Shown here in pieces: positions 9,871-18,877 of a stretch of 64,000 bases of DNA (its first letter is position 1; the number at the start of each line of letters is the position of its first letter). The stretch lies in NCBI GenBank assembly GCA_016748015.1, contig JAAOMT010000617.1, forward strand, positions 504,635-568,634. Reading direction: 5' to 3'. The position numbers were made by a program, and so were the translations under genes. The notes beneath the pieces are model-generated. The model saw nothing but the letters and a program-made list of their open reading frames with translations. It was not told where the DNA came from and searched no databases. This DNA is from Geosiphon pyriformis. Taxonomy: Eukaryota; Glomeromycota; Glomeromycetes; Archaeosporales; Geosiphonaceae.

Positions 9871-11250
9871 ATACCAGTTAATATGGCAGAGGAAGAAATT
9901 GTTGGCCAAGAAGAAATTATCTCAACTGGTCAAGCTATTTCTATTCCACCATATAGCCAGTACATGTTAGCAATAGAAAGGAAGGAAAAGGAGCAAGAAC
10001 AGATGTTTGAAGCAGAAGCAACCCTTTGTGAATCAAGAGAGATTAGGTTGATCAATCTCCACATACCAGCCAAAAGCTATAGCAGCATAAAAATTCCCAT
10101 CTACAACAATACTGGCAATGTCATCAGTATACCAGAAGGAACCACCATTAGATATTTAACCACAGAAATAGAAGACCAACCACCAAACCCCATTCCAGAC
10201 TTTCCACAACTTTGTGGATATGTTGACATCACATCACAAACAATCTATGGACGAGACAAATATTATTTGCTCCAACCAGAACAATTGGAACAAATGAACA
10301 TGGGAAACTTAGATCCACTCCAATATATGCAGCTCAAGATGTTACTCAACAATTTCAATGACATCTTTGCCAGCGAAAATGAGTTTGGCCGAACTGACAT
10401 TATTTAGCATCAGATTAAGACTGGAGATACAATGCCAATCAAACAAAGAGCATACAGAGTGCTGCCAGCCAGCCACAAAATTATTCATCAAGAGATAAAC
10501 AGAATGCTTAACAATAGGCTAATTCAATCATCAATGAGTCCATGGTCATCACCAGTGGTACTTGTCCATAAGAAAAATGGAAAAATCCAGTTTTGTGTAG
10601 ACTACAGAAAACTCAATAGTGTAACTTGTGGAGACAGTTATCCAACTCCACGAATACAGGAATTATTCGATGCTTTCGGTGGGAACAAATGGTTCTCCAC
10701 ATTAGATTTGGACAGTGGTTACTGGCAAGTAGCCATGAATTCAGCTGACAAAAAAAAGATGGCATTTACTACTAGAGAAAGAAACTTCAAATTTGAAGTA
10801 ATGCCATTTGGCTTAATCAATGCTCCAGCAACGTTTCAATGACTAATAGAAATTGTTTATACGGGCTTATTGTGGAAATCAGTAGTTGTATACTTGGACA
10901 ACACCAATGTATTCTCAAAAACGTTTGATAATCATCTTTATTATCTTCAACAAGTGTTCGAAAGACTAAGAAGAGCAGGACTGAAGTTAAATGTGACAAA
11001 GTGCTTTTTTGGCAAGATGGAACTCAAATTCTTAGGACACATAGTCAGCAAAGATGGCATCAAAATAGATCCAGAGAAAATAGAGATAATAAAGAACTTT
11101 CCAGTACTAACCAATATAACAGAACTGAAATCATTCTTGGAATTTGCCAGCTACTATCGTTGTTTTATCAAGAACTTTTTCAAGATAGCACAGCCACTCA
11201 ACCAACTACAAAACAAAAATGTGAAATATGAATGGACAGAAAGTTAACAA
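9871..11250 (+). pseudogene. pol: Gypsy-2 post-dUTPase linker and reverse transcriptase
   Basis: A linker with an IPxxS/IPEGT-type pair of beta-rich blocks (9.93-10.2 kb) leads into RT. RT blocks are visible in order: SSPVVLVHKKNG, FCVDYRKLN, FSTLDLDSGYWQ (motif A), FGLINAPATFQ (motif B), then YLDN at 10891-10902 where YLDD is expected. The second catalytic Asp is Asn through one G-to-A change, so the enzyme is inactive. FLGHIVSKDGI and the connection to RNase H follow. Stops are at 10405, 10840 and 11245. The reading frame is otherwise the gag frame with no indel. Confidence 0.85.
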
Positions 11251-11694
11251 GAAGCTTTTGATATTCTGAGGAAAAAGCTCATCCAAGCTCCAATACTGAT
11301 CTATCCAGATTACAGCAAACCATTCATTATCACCACCAATGCATCCGGCCAAGCATTGGAAGCAGTATTATCTCAGAGAGGACCAGACAGCAGAGAACAT
11401 CCAGTAGCATATGCCAGCAGAGGTTTAACACCAGCCAAAAAGAACTATGGAACACTGAAACAAGAACACTTAGCAATATACTGGGCTGTCATAAAATGAA
11501 AAGAATACTTGAGCCAGAAGTTTGAAGTATACACAGATCACAAAGGATTGACATCACTCCAAAAACAAAAATTTGGAGATGGAAGACAGTCAAGATGGAA
11601 AATGGCACTTGTACCATACAATTATACTATACATTACAAAAAGGGAAAAGACAACAGAAATGCTGATGGTTTATCACAAATAAGACAAATCTAA
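11251..11694 (+). pseudogene. pol: Gypsy-2 RNase H
   Basis: Degrades RNA in RNA-DNA hybrids during reverse transcription. The first catalytic Asp of the TDAS-type motif is replaced by Asn (AAT at 11338-11340, TTNASGQAL), again G to A. The region around HPVAYASRGLTPAKKNY, the TDHKGL block and the terminal NADGLSQ block are recognisable. TGA at 11497 replaces Trp or Arg. The frame stops at 11692; stops are dense between 11.69 and 11.96 kb, a degenerate spacer before integrase. Confidence 0.8.
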
Positions 11695-11929
11695 GAACAT
11701 TTCAACCCAAAAATATAATAAAACCAAAACAATACCAACGGAAAAATACAACAAAAGATAAACATACAAAAATATTAACAATTACAACATTATCTAAATA
11801 CTCAACAGTTCAAGGAGAATTTATCTCATATGGAATGAAGGGGTATCAAACAACAATCAAAATATTTTATCACTTACCAAAATATACTTTATCGGAAAAA
11901 TAGAAGAGATCCAGATTAACCAACTAGAG

Positions 11930-13020
11930 TAATTACAGAGCCAGAAAAAGAGACAATCTTATTCAACATGCACTCAAATCCAACAGCAGGACATTTTCAC
12001 AAAGAAGCAATCATGGAAAGAACTAGAAAAAGATACTATCGGTCATCAATGTACCCAGACATCATTCAATATGTTCAAAATTGTGATGCTTGTCAGCAAA
12101 GAAGAGGAATAAGACCCAGTAAACCACTAAGACCAATTAAAGTGAGACAACCATTTGACCATATGGGAATTGATTTAGTCAGACCATTAACAATCACCAG
12201 CAGAGGAAACAGATACATAGCAGTAGCTATGGACTATCTCACTAAATGGCCAGAGGCAAAAGCAATTCAAAGAGCAGATGCAGAATCCATTGCCGAATTC
12301 GTTCATCAGGAGTTGATTTGTCAACATGGATATCCAAAAGAATTATTATCAGACCAAGGAACTCATTTTGTGAACAGAACATTAACTGAATTGAGCCAAA
12401 AATTCGGAATCAAAAGACCATTATCATCATTATACCATCTACAAACCAATGGATTGGTAGAAAGATTCAACAGAATGTTGTGTAAAGCAATAGCCAAGCT
12501 CAGCCAAGAAAACCAGAGTAATTGGAATTTGTTCATACCATCAGTACTATTTGCTTATCGGACAATGAAACAAGATACTACACAAGCAACACCATTTGAA
12601 TTAGTATACGAGAGAATAGCAATGTTACCAGTAGAGAGAAAAATTAATACATATTCAGCTGAACCAATAATGAAAATTTTCAAGAAACACTGCTGAGAAG
12701 AACATATGACTTAATGGAAACATTGGAAAACAAATGAAGAAGAACAGCTGATAATATCCAAAAGTCACAAGAAACACAGAAAAAAAGACACAATAGTCAA
12801 CTACCAGACAAACCAGTTGAATTCAAGATCGGAAACAAAGTATTACTACATCATACCAAAGCGGAAAAACAATGGAATGGAAAATTTGACCCCAAATAGG
12901 ACAGACCATTTCACATAAAAGAAATTCTAGGAAATAGAGCTTACAAATTAAGATTGGATAACAAAATTTTAACCAAAGCAGCACATGGAGATTAACTGAA
13001 ACCATATCACAACATCATAC
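11930..13020 (+). pseudogene. int: Gypsy-2 integrase
   Basis: Inserts element cDNA into the genome. The N-terminal zinc-binding part has His residues in AGHFHKEA and the Cys pair CDAC at 12082-12093. The catalytic core keeps D (12172), D (12352) and E (12460) with 35 residues between the last two, the D,D35E spacing. The C-terminal part has a WNGKFDP...PFHIKEIL block and GDxLKPYH, as in GPY/F-type integrases. One frameshift occurs near 12675; TGA, TAG and TAA codons follow it at Trp, Arg or Gln positions. I see no chromodomain. Confidence 0.85.
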
Positions 13021-13823
13021 TACTATCTACCAGTAATATTCCACAATTAGGAGTACAGAGAATACTAGTCCAACCAGATAAGATTCCATGAGATCTGGAA
13101 CCAATTATTATTATCGACAACAACACATTAAATTGATCCATCAAAAGAATATATAAAGACATGGTAGACATAACAGAAAATATCAGAAAAATGGAAATTA
13201 CAGACAACATTCACTCACTAGCACAACAACTCTTTCAATTAATCCAACACCAGGAAATGGAGATTACAATCAATTAACAAACTATTCGATATCAAGATAC
13301 TAGAAAGACATTGCAACCCAGAACACAGAAGAAAACTGAAAATACAGTGGACAAAATTATTGCGAAAGTAAAATTAGCAATAATCAAAGAATCGACAAAA
13401 GAGTCATTATATCAAGAGTTGACTAAAAAAATTTGGAATTGATGGATACAACAATTTCCATGAAACTATTGTTATTTTTACTTGGGACAACACATAAATA
13501 TCCAGAATCTATATACGGATAAAACAAAGTAATTATTTGACAAAAAAATACTACAACAATTAGAACATTTTTTGAGAAAGAACAACTTATCCACACAAGC
13601 CTGAGCCATATATCGAATACACACAGCATTTCAGGATAAACCAGAAATATTGCTCAACAGAGAAATGGATATGGTAACTAATAATCAATTGAGAAAAATC
13701 ACCAATGCTCAATTTGAAGAATTACAGACACAAATAACACAAGTAATTCTCAAAAACAAAATCCAGGAAATACTTCAAGAGGGGGAATTACATGAGTTAG
13801 ATTTTGACAGAGCTCAATATTAA
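13021..13823 (+). pseudogene. Gypsy-2 C-terminal extension downstream of integrase
   Basis: About 265 codons, many of them stops at apparent Gln, Arg or Trp positions, follow the integrase GPY/F-like block up to the polypurine tract. Predicted helical, Gln-rich segments are visible around 13.35-13.80 kb, ending in ELHELDFDRAQY and a stop. I see no signal peptide or membrane segment, so it does not look like env. It occupies the same position as ORF3 of Gypsy-1. Weak similarity (a W-x-x-x-(F/Y)-P pattern) is suggestive only. Function unknown. Confidence 0.5.
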
Positions 13824-13836
13824 AAGAAGAGAATAA
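13822..13836 (+). other. Gypsy-2 polypurine tract
   Basis: AAAAGAAGAGAATAA immediately before the 3-prime LTR. A purine run here is the expected plus-strand primer site. Confidence 0.65.
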
Positions 13837-14721
13837 TGTTACTCATAGAAATATAGGAATTATATTAGCATAATTATTAGCCAATCAGAAGTAAGCATAG
13901 TAAATGTAAAATTCTAGGATTCCTCTCAGGAATTGCAGGATTCTAGGAATTCCAGGATTCTCAACGAGAAATTGCAGGATTCCAGAATTCCAGGATTCCT
14001 CTCAAAGGAATCGCAGGATTCCAGGAATTCCAGGATTTCTGTCGTAAAGAATCGAAGAATTGAGGAATCTCAATTATGTATATATAGCAGTAGTGTTAGA
14101 AACAGAAAAAGACAGAATTGATACCACAGAATCCTTAGCCAAGAAACTAATCATCAAATACATAATCATTCCATATCTCAATCTACTCTCCACTATCAAC
14201 CCTTCATGTTGATAGTAATTGATACTTAACCATGCTGGAACAATAGCTCTTGATCATGGCTATTGATAGGATACTAATCTGCAAATCACCTTGGCTTATT
14301 TTTTTTCTTTCTTTATTTTCTTTTATTTCTCTTTTTTTATTTTATTTTGATTTGGTTGTTGTATACTAATTGATTAAAGATTAAGTGCTAAGTTATTGAC
14401 ATCAAGGATAGCCTGGTAAAAAACCCAGAAATAAGGGTAGGATTTTATATATTATCAGATAGCTTACCAGAAGGGCACGACTGCCAGAATAAATCCGGCC
14501 ACCAAGCTGAGAAAGAAATTGAGCATAATTATGACTCCAGGACAACTACTACCAACACCACTAAATCTCTGTCTATTATACAAAGGACTCAACCAAAACC
14601 TTCAGATCCATAAAAACCTTCAGATACAACATCTTCAGACCACTATCAACTGCAATTAGCTTTGAGCACCAAGTTACGGGTTTGTTATTTAATTTGACAG
14701 CAGAATTAATCACCTGTAACA
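13837..14721 (+). repeat. Gypsy-2 3-prime LTR
   Basis: Begins TGTTACTCAT and ends CTGTAACA. It aligns to 4551-5413 throughout with scattered transitions and a short internal duplication near 14.59-14.62 kb. The differences show the insertion is not recent. Confidence 0.92.
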
Positions 14722-14921
14722 TCATACTGAATTGTAAAAAACTTCTTTCAAAAACTTTTTGACTCTTTTTTAGAAATTTGGGATGAAAAAAAGAAAGAAA
14801 TTGTTCTAATTATTTTTATTTATTTTAATATTAATAGAATTATTAATATCTATAAAAAATAAACATAATTTACAAAAATTAATATTAAAAACTTTAACAA
14901 TTTTTAATAACTTAATAATAT
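14722..14921. other. AT-rich spacer between Gypsy-2 and Gypsy-1 copy B
   Basis: About 200 bases, very rich in A and T, with no ORF or element motif I recognise. It starts with the putative TCAT target tetramer of Gypsy-2. It could be the displaced 5-prime flank of LINE-A, but I cannot show this. Confidence 0.5.
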
Positions 14922-15600
14922 TGTTATGGTTAAAACCTATACTTCTTATTAATTATCATATGTATTAGCCACTAATGTTATATAATTAACCACTTTATTT
15001 TTAGATAGTGATTATTGACCTAATCATTGACCTAATTATTAATCTAGTCGTTGATCTGATCATTAACCACTTTTGATAGCTATATAAGTAATAAATCTCT
15101 TAGCTGTAGAAAAGCATGTAAGAATCAAAGAAAGAAAAAAAATAAAATAACAACTTTTATTTCAATCATTCTCTTATTGCTAATTTTCCTTTTCTTACTT
15201 TTAAGTATCTGAACATCTTGGAATAAAAAATTACTTGTTGGTTATTTTTTACCTTTTTCCTAAAACATATAATTGTAGTATTTAAAGATTATTGAATAAA
15301 ATGTGATTGAAGAGTACATTTAATACCTAATATTAAATTTTAAGAGTACTAATGTGAGGCATAGAATTATATCAGTATGTAATTATTTGTTAACAGTACA
15401 GACTATTTTTCTATCTTTAAATTCCTGGTTATCCTTTGAAAAATATAGTGACTGAAATATTTTATGAAACTAATCTCACATATTGAATTTATACTTATTC
15501 AATTCGCTCTTTGAAGTTGAATTTTCTTTGATTCTTTTTTATCACCCTGTAATCTTGTTCTCCCTTGCTATCTGTTAGCTTGTTATTCTAATCTGTAACA
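14922..15600 (+). repeat. Gypsy-1 copy B 5-prime LTR
   Basis: 679 bp from TGTTATGGTT to CTGTAACA. It carries the degenerate TTGACC/GATC repeats (15014-15076), the TATATAAG box (15081-15088) and the conserved CTCTTAGCTGTAGAAAA block shared with all other Gypsy-1 LTRs. Confidence 0.9.
15081..15088 (+). promoter_or_regulatory. TATA box of the Gypsy-1 LTR (copy B)
   Basis: TATATAAG, a few bases after the tandem TTGACC-type repeats. All Gypsy-1 LTRs in the window that contain this region keep it, in the context AGCTATATAAG. Confidence 0.55.
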
Positions 15601-15606
15601 TAAAAG

Positions 15607-15623
15607 TGGTGCTCTCTGTGAGG
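15607..15623 (+). other. Gypsy-1 primer-binding site, copy B
   Basis: TGGTGCTCTCTGTGAGG, six bases after the LTR. Less mutated copies read TGGTGCTCCCTGTGAGG (for example the complement of 60534-60550). It matches the Gypsy-2 site over its first half, apart from one C-to-T change. Confidence 0.75.
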
Positions 15624-15652
15624 TTGTCAAAATCCACTTTGTTTCTTATTAT

Positions 15653-17206
15653 ATGGGTGATTATTCATATCTGTTACAACAATCAGAAAAACACTTTAAA
15701 GCACACAACAAAAACAATCTAAACTTTATTAAACTCAATTTTTTGCCCTTCTGCTTGATTTGCTTCCCCATTGAAAAACAATCCAGCAGATAATTCCAAA
15801 ATTTTTGGAACTGGTTTCTGAATGAGCATTTAGCTGAAATCTACATAGTCTATACAACTTATTACTTTGATCAAGCTTATTTTGAAGACAACTTTGAAAA
15901 AAGAAACAACAGCATCAATCAGCTTTTATATTCCACAATCTTTAAACAACAGCTCCCTAATTTCGAATATCTGAATTATCAAATCCATACTTGGATTGCT
16001 GTCCATCAATCAACTAAAACTCCTCTTGAAACAAAAGAAAAATGCTATCAAACTGCTTCTGTTTTTAATCTCTTCTTAAGTGAATTAGAACATTCAACAC
16101 AAACAGTTACTTCTGAACCAATGGCTAATGATCTTATGCAACAAAATATTCTAATTGCCCTCCAAGACATACAAACTGCTTTGAAATGAAGAAACAACAC
16201 TCCACTACTCTTATTCAGAGATGATACACAAAATTCAATTGAATGGTTAGATGATTTTGAGAGAGCAGCTACTGCAAATCAATATAATGATGAATACAAG
16301 TTCTAAATTATTGATGGCTATCTTCAAGGCTCTTCTGCTACTTGGTTCTTACAAGAAACCAATGCCAATGCTTAGCAAAAAATCATTAGATAAACATCAG
16401 CAAATGCTAGAGAAAATAACACCTTTTTTACTATCTGTTTTGAAATGAAATTTAGAACTCCTATCTTAATATCCAAATGGTGTATGGAATTAGAAAAAAA
16501 AACTCAAAGTCCTAGTAAAGTTGTAACTAAGTATGCCAAAGCAATTAGAAAATTAATCAAGTGAATAGATTTTGGAAGAAATTAAACAGAAGAGCAAAAG
16601 ATTTATTCTTTTACAAAAGGATTGAGAACTAATCTTTCCTATGCTCTTTGGTCTCTTCTGGTTCTGAAAGACAATTTCACAATGGACATGGCCATTGAAC
16701 TTGTCCAACAAATTGAAGACAACCAAAAGATGCACTTGGAATTCACATTTTCAGTTTTTGTTTCTGCTCCTATTATGGCTATTGCTCCCCAAATGACTGC
16801 TACCTCTTTTGCTGTCCAAACTCAAGACCCAAATGAACAGTTAATAAATAAATTTACAGCTAATCTTGTCTGGTTACTGGAACTCTTAGCCCAAGCAGTC
16901 AGAGAGAATCAACAACTCCAAAGATCCAAATTTGAACCCTATTTTAATCAACTTCAACAACCCCTTTATTAAAAACAATAAAATCATGGCTTACCCATGT
17001 ATTATTGCTGTGAATTAACTGGACATTTTTCCAGAGATTATAACAATCTTTTTCTGTCTCCTTTAGCTTCCAGAAACAATGACAATTAAAACAATAGAAC
17101 TATCAATAACAATGTTCCCAACCAAAAACCCAATTATACCAACATCAATTTCTTTGGAAAAAATCTCTTAGTTGAAGCCACTGTTTATTAGTCTTTAAAC
17201 TGGTAA
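15653..17206 (+). pseudogene. gag: Gypsy-1 copy B gag
   Basis: ATG at 15653 opens MGDYSYL, shared by the better-preserved copies. The frame is 518 codons to TAA at 17204 without net indel, identical in length to copies O and E. It has a capsid-like core (IEWLDDFERAATANQY), an Ala/Pro/Met-rich linker and a knuckle region reading YYCC-x4-H-x4-Y, in which two knuckle Cys have become Tyr by G-to-A. Stops fall at Gln, Trp or Arg positions, for example a CAA-to-TAA near 15.79 kb. It was the structural protein; this copy cannot make it. Confidence 0.85.
17194..17200 (+). promoter_or_regulatory. Minus-one frameshift heptamer TTTAAAC, gag-pol junction of copy B
   Basis: The gag codons read CCT/TTA/AAC in better copies, giving U UUA AAC in the correct X XXY YYZ phase, followed by TGG and the gag stop. 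Pol lies in the minus-one frame and is open across the site. The same heptamer is present in all six Gypsy-1 gag-pol junctions of the window. Confidence 0.75.
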
Positions 17207-18218
17207 ATGCACCTTCAAAGATTGAGAGTGCAAGCCAATTAGAAGAAAACCTCTTTTATGCTTTTAATTTAACTGATAATAATCATAACATGGATAAACT
17301 AGCAATTAACACTACTGAATCAACAAGAAAGAAGAAAAAAGCCAAGATTGATTTTGTTATAAATCTAAAGAAAGTCTCCACATCAACAAAGGCTAAAGTT
17401 TTTAAAAACTCTCCAAAGTTGGAACTCCCAAAAATTTTACAAAAATCTGAATCTTATTTTGTTGTTAAAGATCTCATAAAAACACCTGTTCACATTACCT
17501 TTGGCCAGTTAATAACTCATCTCCAATTCAGAAAAGACTTTTGCAAATCCTTGATTCCCAAGAAAAAAACATCAAAAACCAATAAGCACCTATATCAAGC
17601 TGAACTTGCTGACAACAGCAATGTTACTTCTTTTATTTGTAAAGCCCAAGTGGCTGGTTATTTTATTGATCTGATTCTGGACAGTGGATTATCTGTTAGT
17701 GTCATTGCCAAACACTTTTTAGAAGCAATTGGCAGAAAAATTGATGAACTATCTACAAGACCAATAACCAATGTACATGGTGACAAAAAGAAAAATCTGG
17801 GCATAGCCAAAACTGTTTTTGTCCAAATCAATGACATTAGCATTGAAATTGATATGGAAGTATCTAAAGCAAAAGAATATATCATAATAGTTGACAATAA
17901 ATGGCTTAAGAAAGCAAAAGCCTTGCTTAATTATGAACTCTGTAAACTAACCATCAGATGTGGTGAGAAACCCATTGTAGTTAAGTACCACTATTAGACA
18001 ACTTCTCCAATATCTAAACAAAAACAAGAAGAAGAACAATTAGATGAATCAGATGATAATAAGAGCAATGAAGAAGAAAATCAAAAAGAATAAAAAAAAA
18101 CTGCTGAACTTGCTTATACTATTTTTACTAGCAATGACAAGTCACTAGACAATGTTAAAGCTAACAAAAAAAGAATCATAGTAAATGACAAGCTAATCTT
18201 TTGGCTTTACTATGATAT
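17200..18218 (+). pseudogene. pol: Gypsy-1 copy B pol, N-terminal part with protease
   Basis: Minus-one frame relative to gag. The first inner Met (17290) begins MDKLAINTTES, followed by a Lys-rich segment. Protease follows: the active site reads LILDSGLSVSVIA near 17.68 kb with DSG intact, and a distal block around IIIVDNKWLKKAKALLNYE. The ORF is open to 17997. An acidic linker with stops then leads to the CWCNQ-type Cys cluster, which is interrupted at 18218 by the nested solo LTR. The frame resumes downstream exactly as expected for a 659-nt insertion. Confidence 0.8.
18215..18218. repeat. ATAT target duplication, left of solo LTR
   Basis: ATAT flanks the nested LTR on both sides (18215-18218 and 18874-18877). 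Sister copies show the uninterrupted CTATGATAT sequence in pol. Confidence 0.75.
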
Positions 18219-18873
18219 TGTTATGATTAAAACCCATAATTTTTATTAGTTATCACATGTATTAGTCACTGATGTCATATAATTAGCTATTCTATTTTTA
18301 GATAGTGATTATTGACCTAATCAATGACCTGACCGTTAACTTAGTCATTGACCACTTTCAATAGCTATATAAGCAATGAGTCTCTTAGCTGTAGAAAATC
18401 ATCTTTTAGACAAGAATCAAATAAATAAAAATAACAACTTTCATCTTAATCACTCTCTTATCGCTAATTTCTCTTTTCCTATCTTCAAGTATCCGAACAT
18501 CTTAGGATAAAAGATTACTTGTTGGCCTTTTCTTGACATATATAATTGTAGCATTTGAAGATTATTTGAATAAACATGACTGAAAAGCACAAGTTGATAC
18601 CTGATATTGAATTCTAAAAGCACTGATGTGAGACATAGAATTATACTAGTGGTGATCAATTGTTGACAGTACGGACTATCCCTCTACCTTCAGATTCCCC
18701 AGTTACCTTTAAAAAGAATAGCAACTAAGATATTTTATGAAACTGATCTCGCACATTGAATACATACTCATTCAATTTGCTTTTTAAAGTTGAATTCTCT
18801 TTTGATTATTTCTATTACCCTACAATCCTGTTCTCCCTTGCTATCTATTAGCTTGTTACTTCAACCCATAACA
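18219..18873 (+). repeat. Solo Gypsy-1 LTR nested in copy B pol
   Basis: 655 bp from TGTTATGATT to CCATAACA, a full LTR without internal sequence. It is flanked by a 4-bp ATAT duplication and sits between the Cys-rich linker and RT of copy B. Removing the LTR plus one tetramer (659 nt) restores the pol frame, so insertion followed by LTR-LTR recombination explains the structure. Confidence 0.88.
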
Positions 18874-18877
18874 ATAT

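Larger units (their letters stand above)
4551..14721 (+). mobile_element. Gypsy-2: two-LTR Ty3/gypsy element carrying a dUTPase
   Basis: A complete 10.2-kb element bounded by LTRs of 863 and 885 bp, both TGTTA...TAACA. Order: gag, protease, Cys-rich module, dUTPase, RT, RNase H, integrase, C-terminal extension. Integrase after RNase H is the Ty3/gypsy order. Flanking tetramers are TCGT on the left and TCAT on the right, a plausible 4-bp target duplication with one transition. The copy is dead: many in-frame stops, and lost catalytic residues in RT and RNase H. It interrupts the 5-prime end of LINE-A. Confidence 0.9.

Noticed and set aside
5476-11694. Alternative genetic code with reassigned stop codons
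   Set aside because: TAA, TAG and TGA all occur, at sites fitting Gln, Arg or Trp; sister copies carry the sense codons, and active-site losses show the same G-to-A direction. Mutation explains it.
14722-14921. Possible host promoter or small gene in the spacer
   Set aside because: Only AT-rich sequence without a convincing ORF, TATA context or RNA motif.
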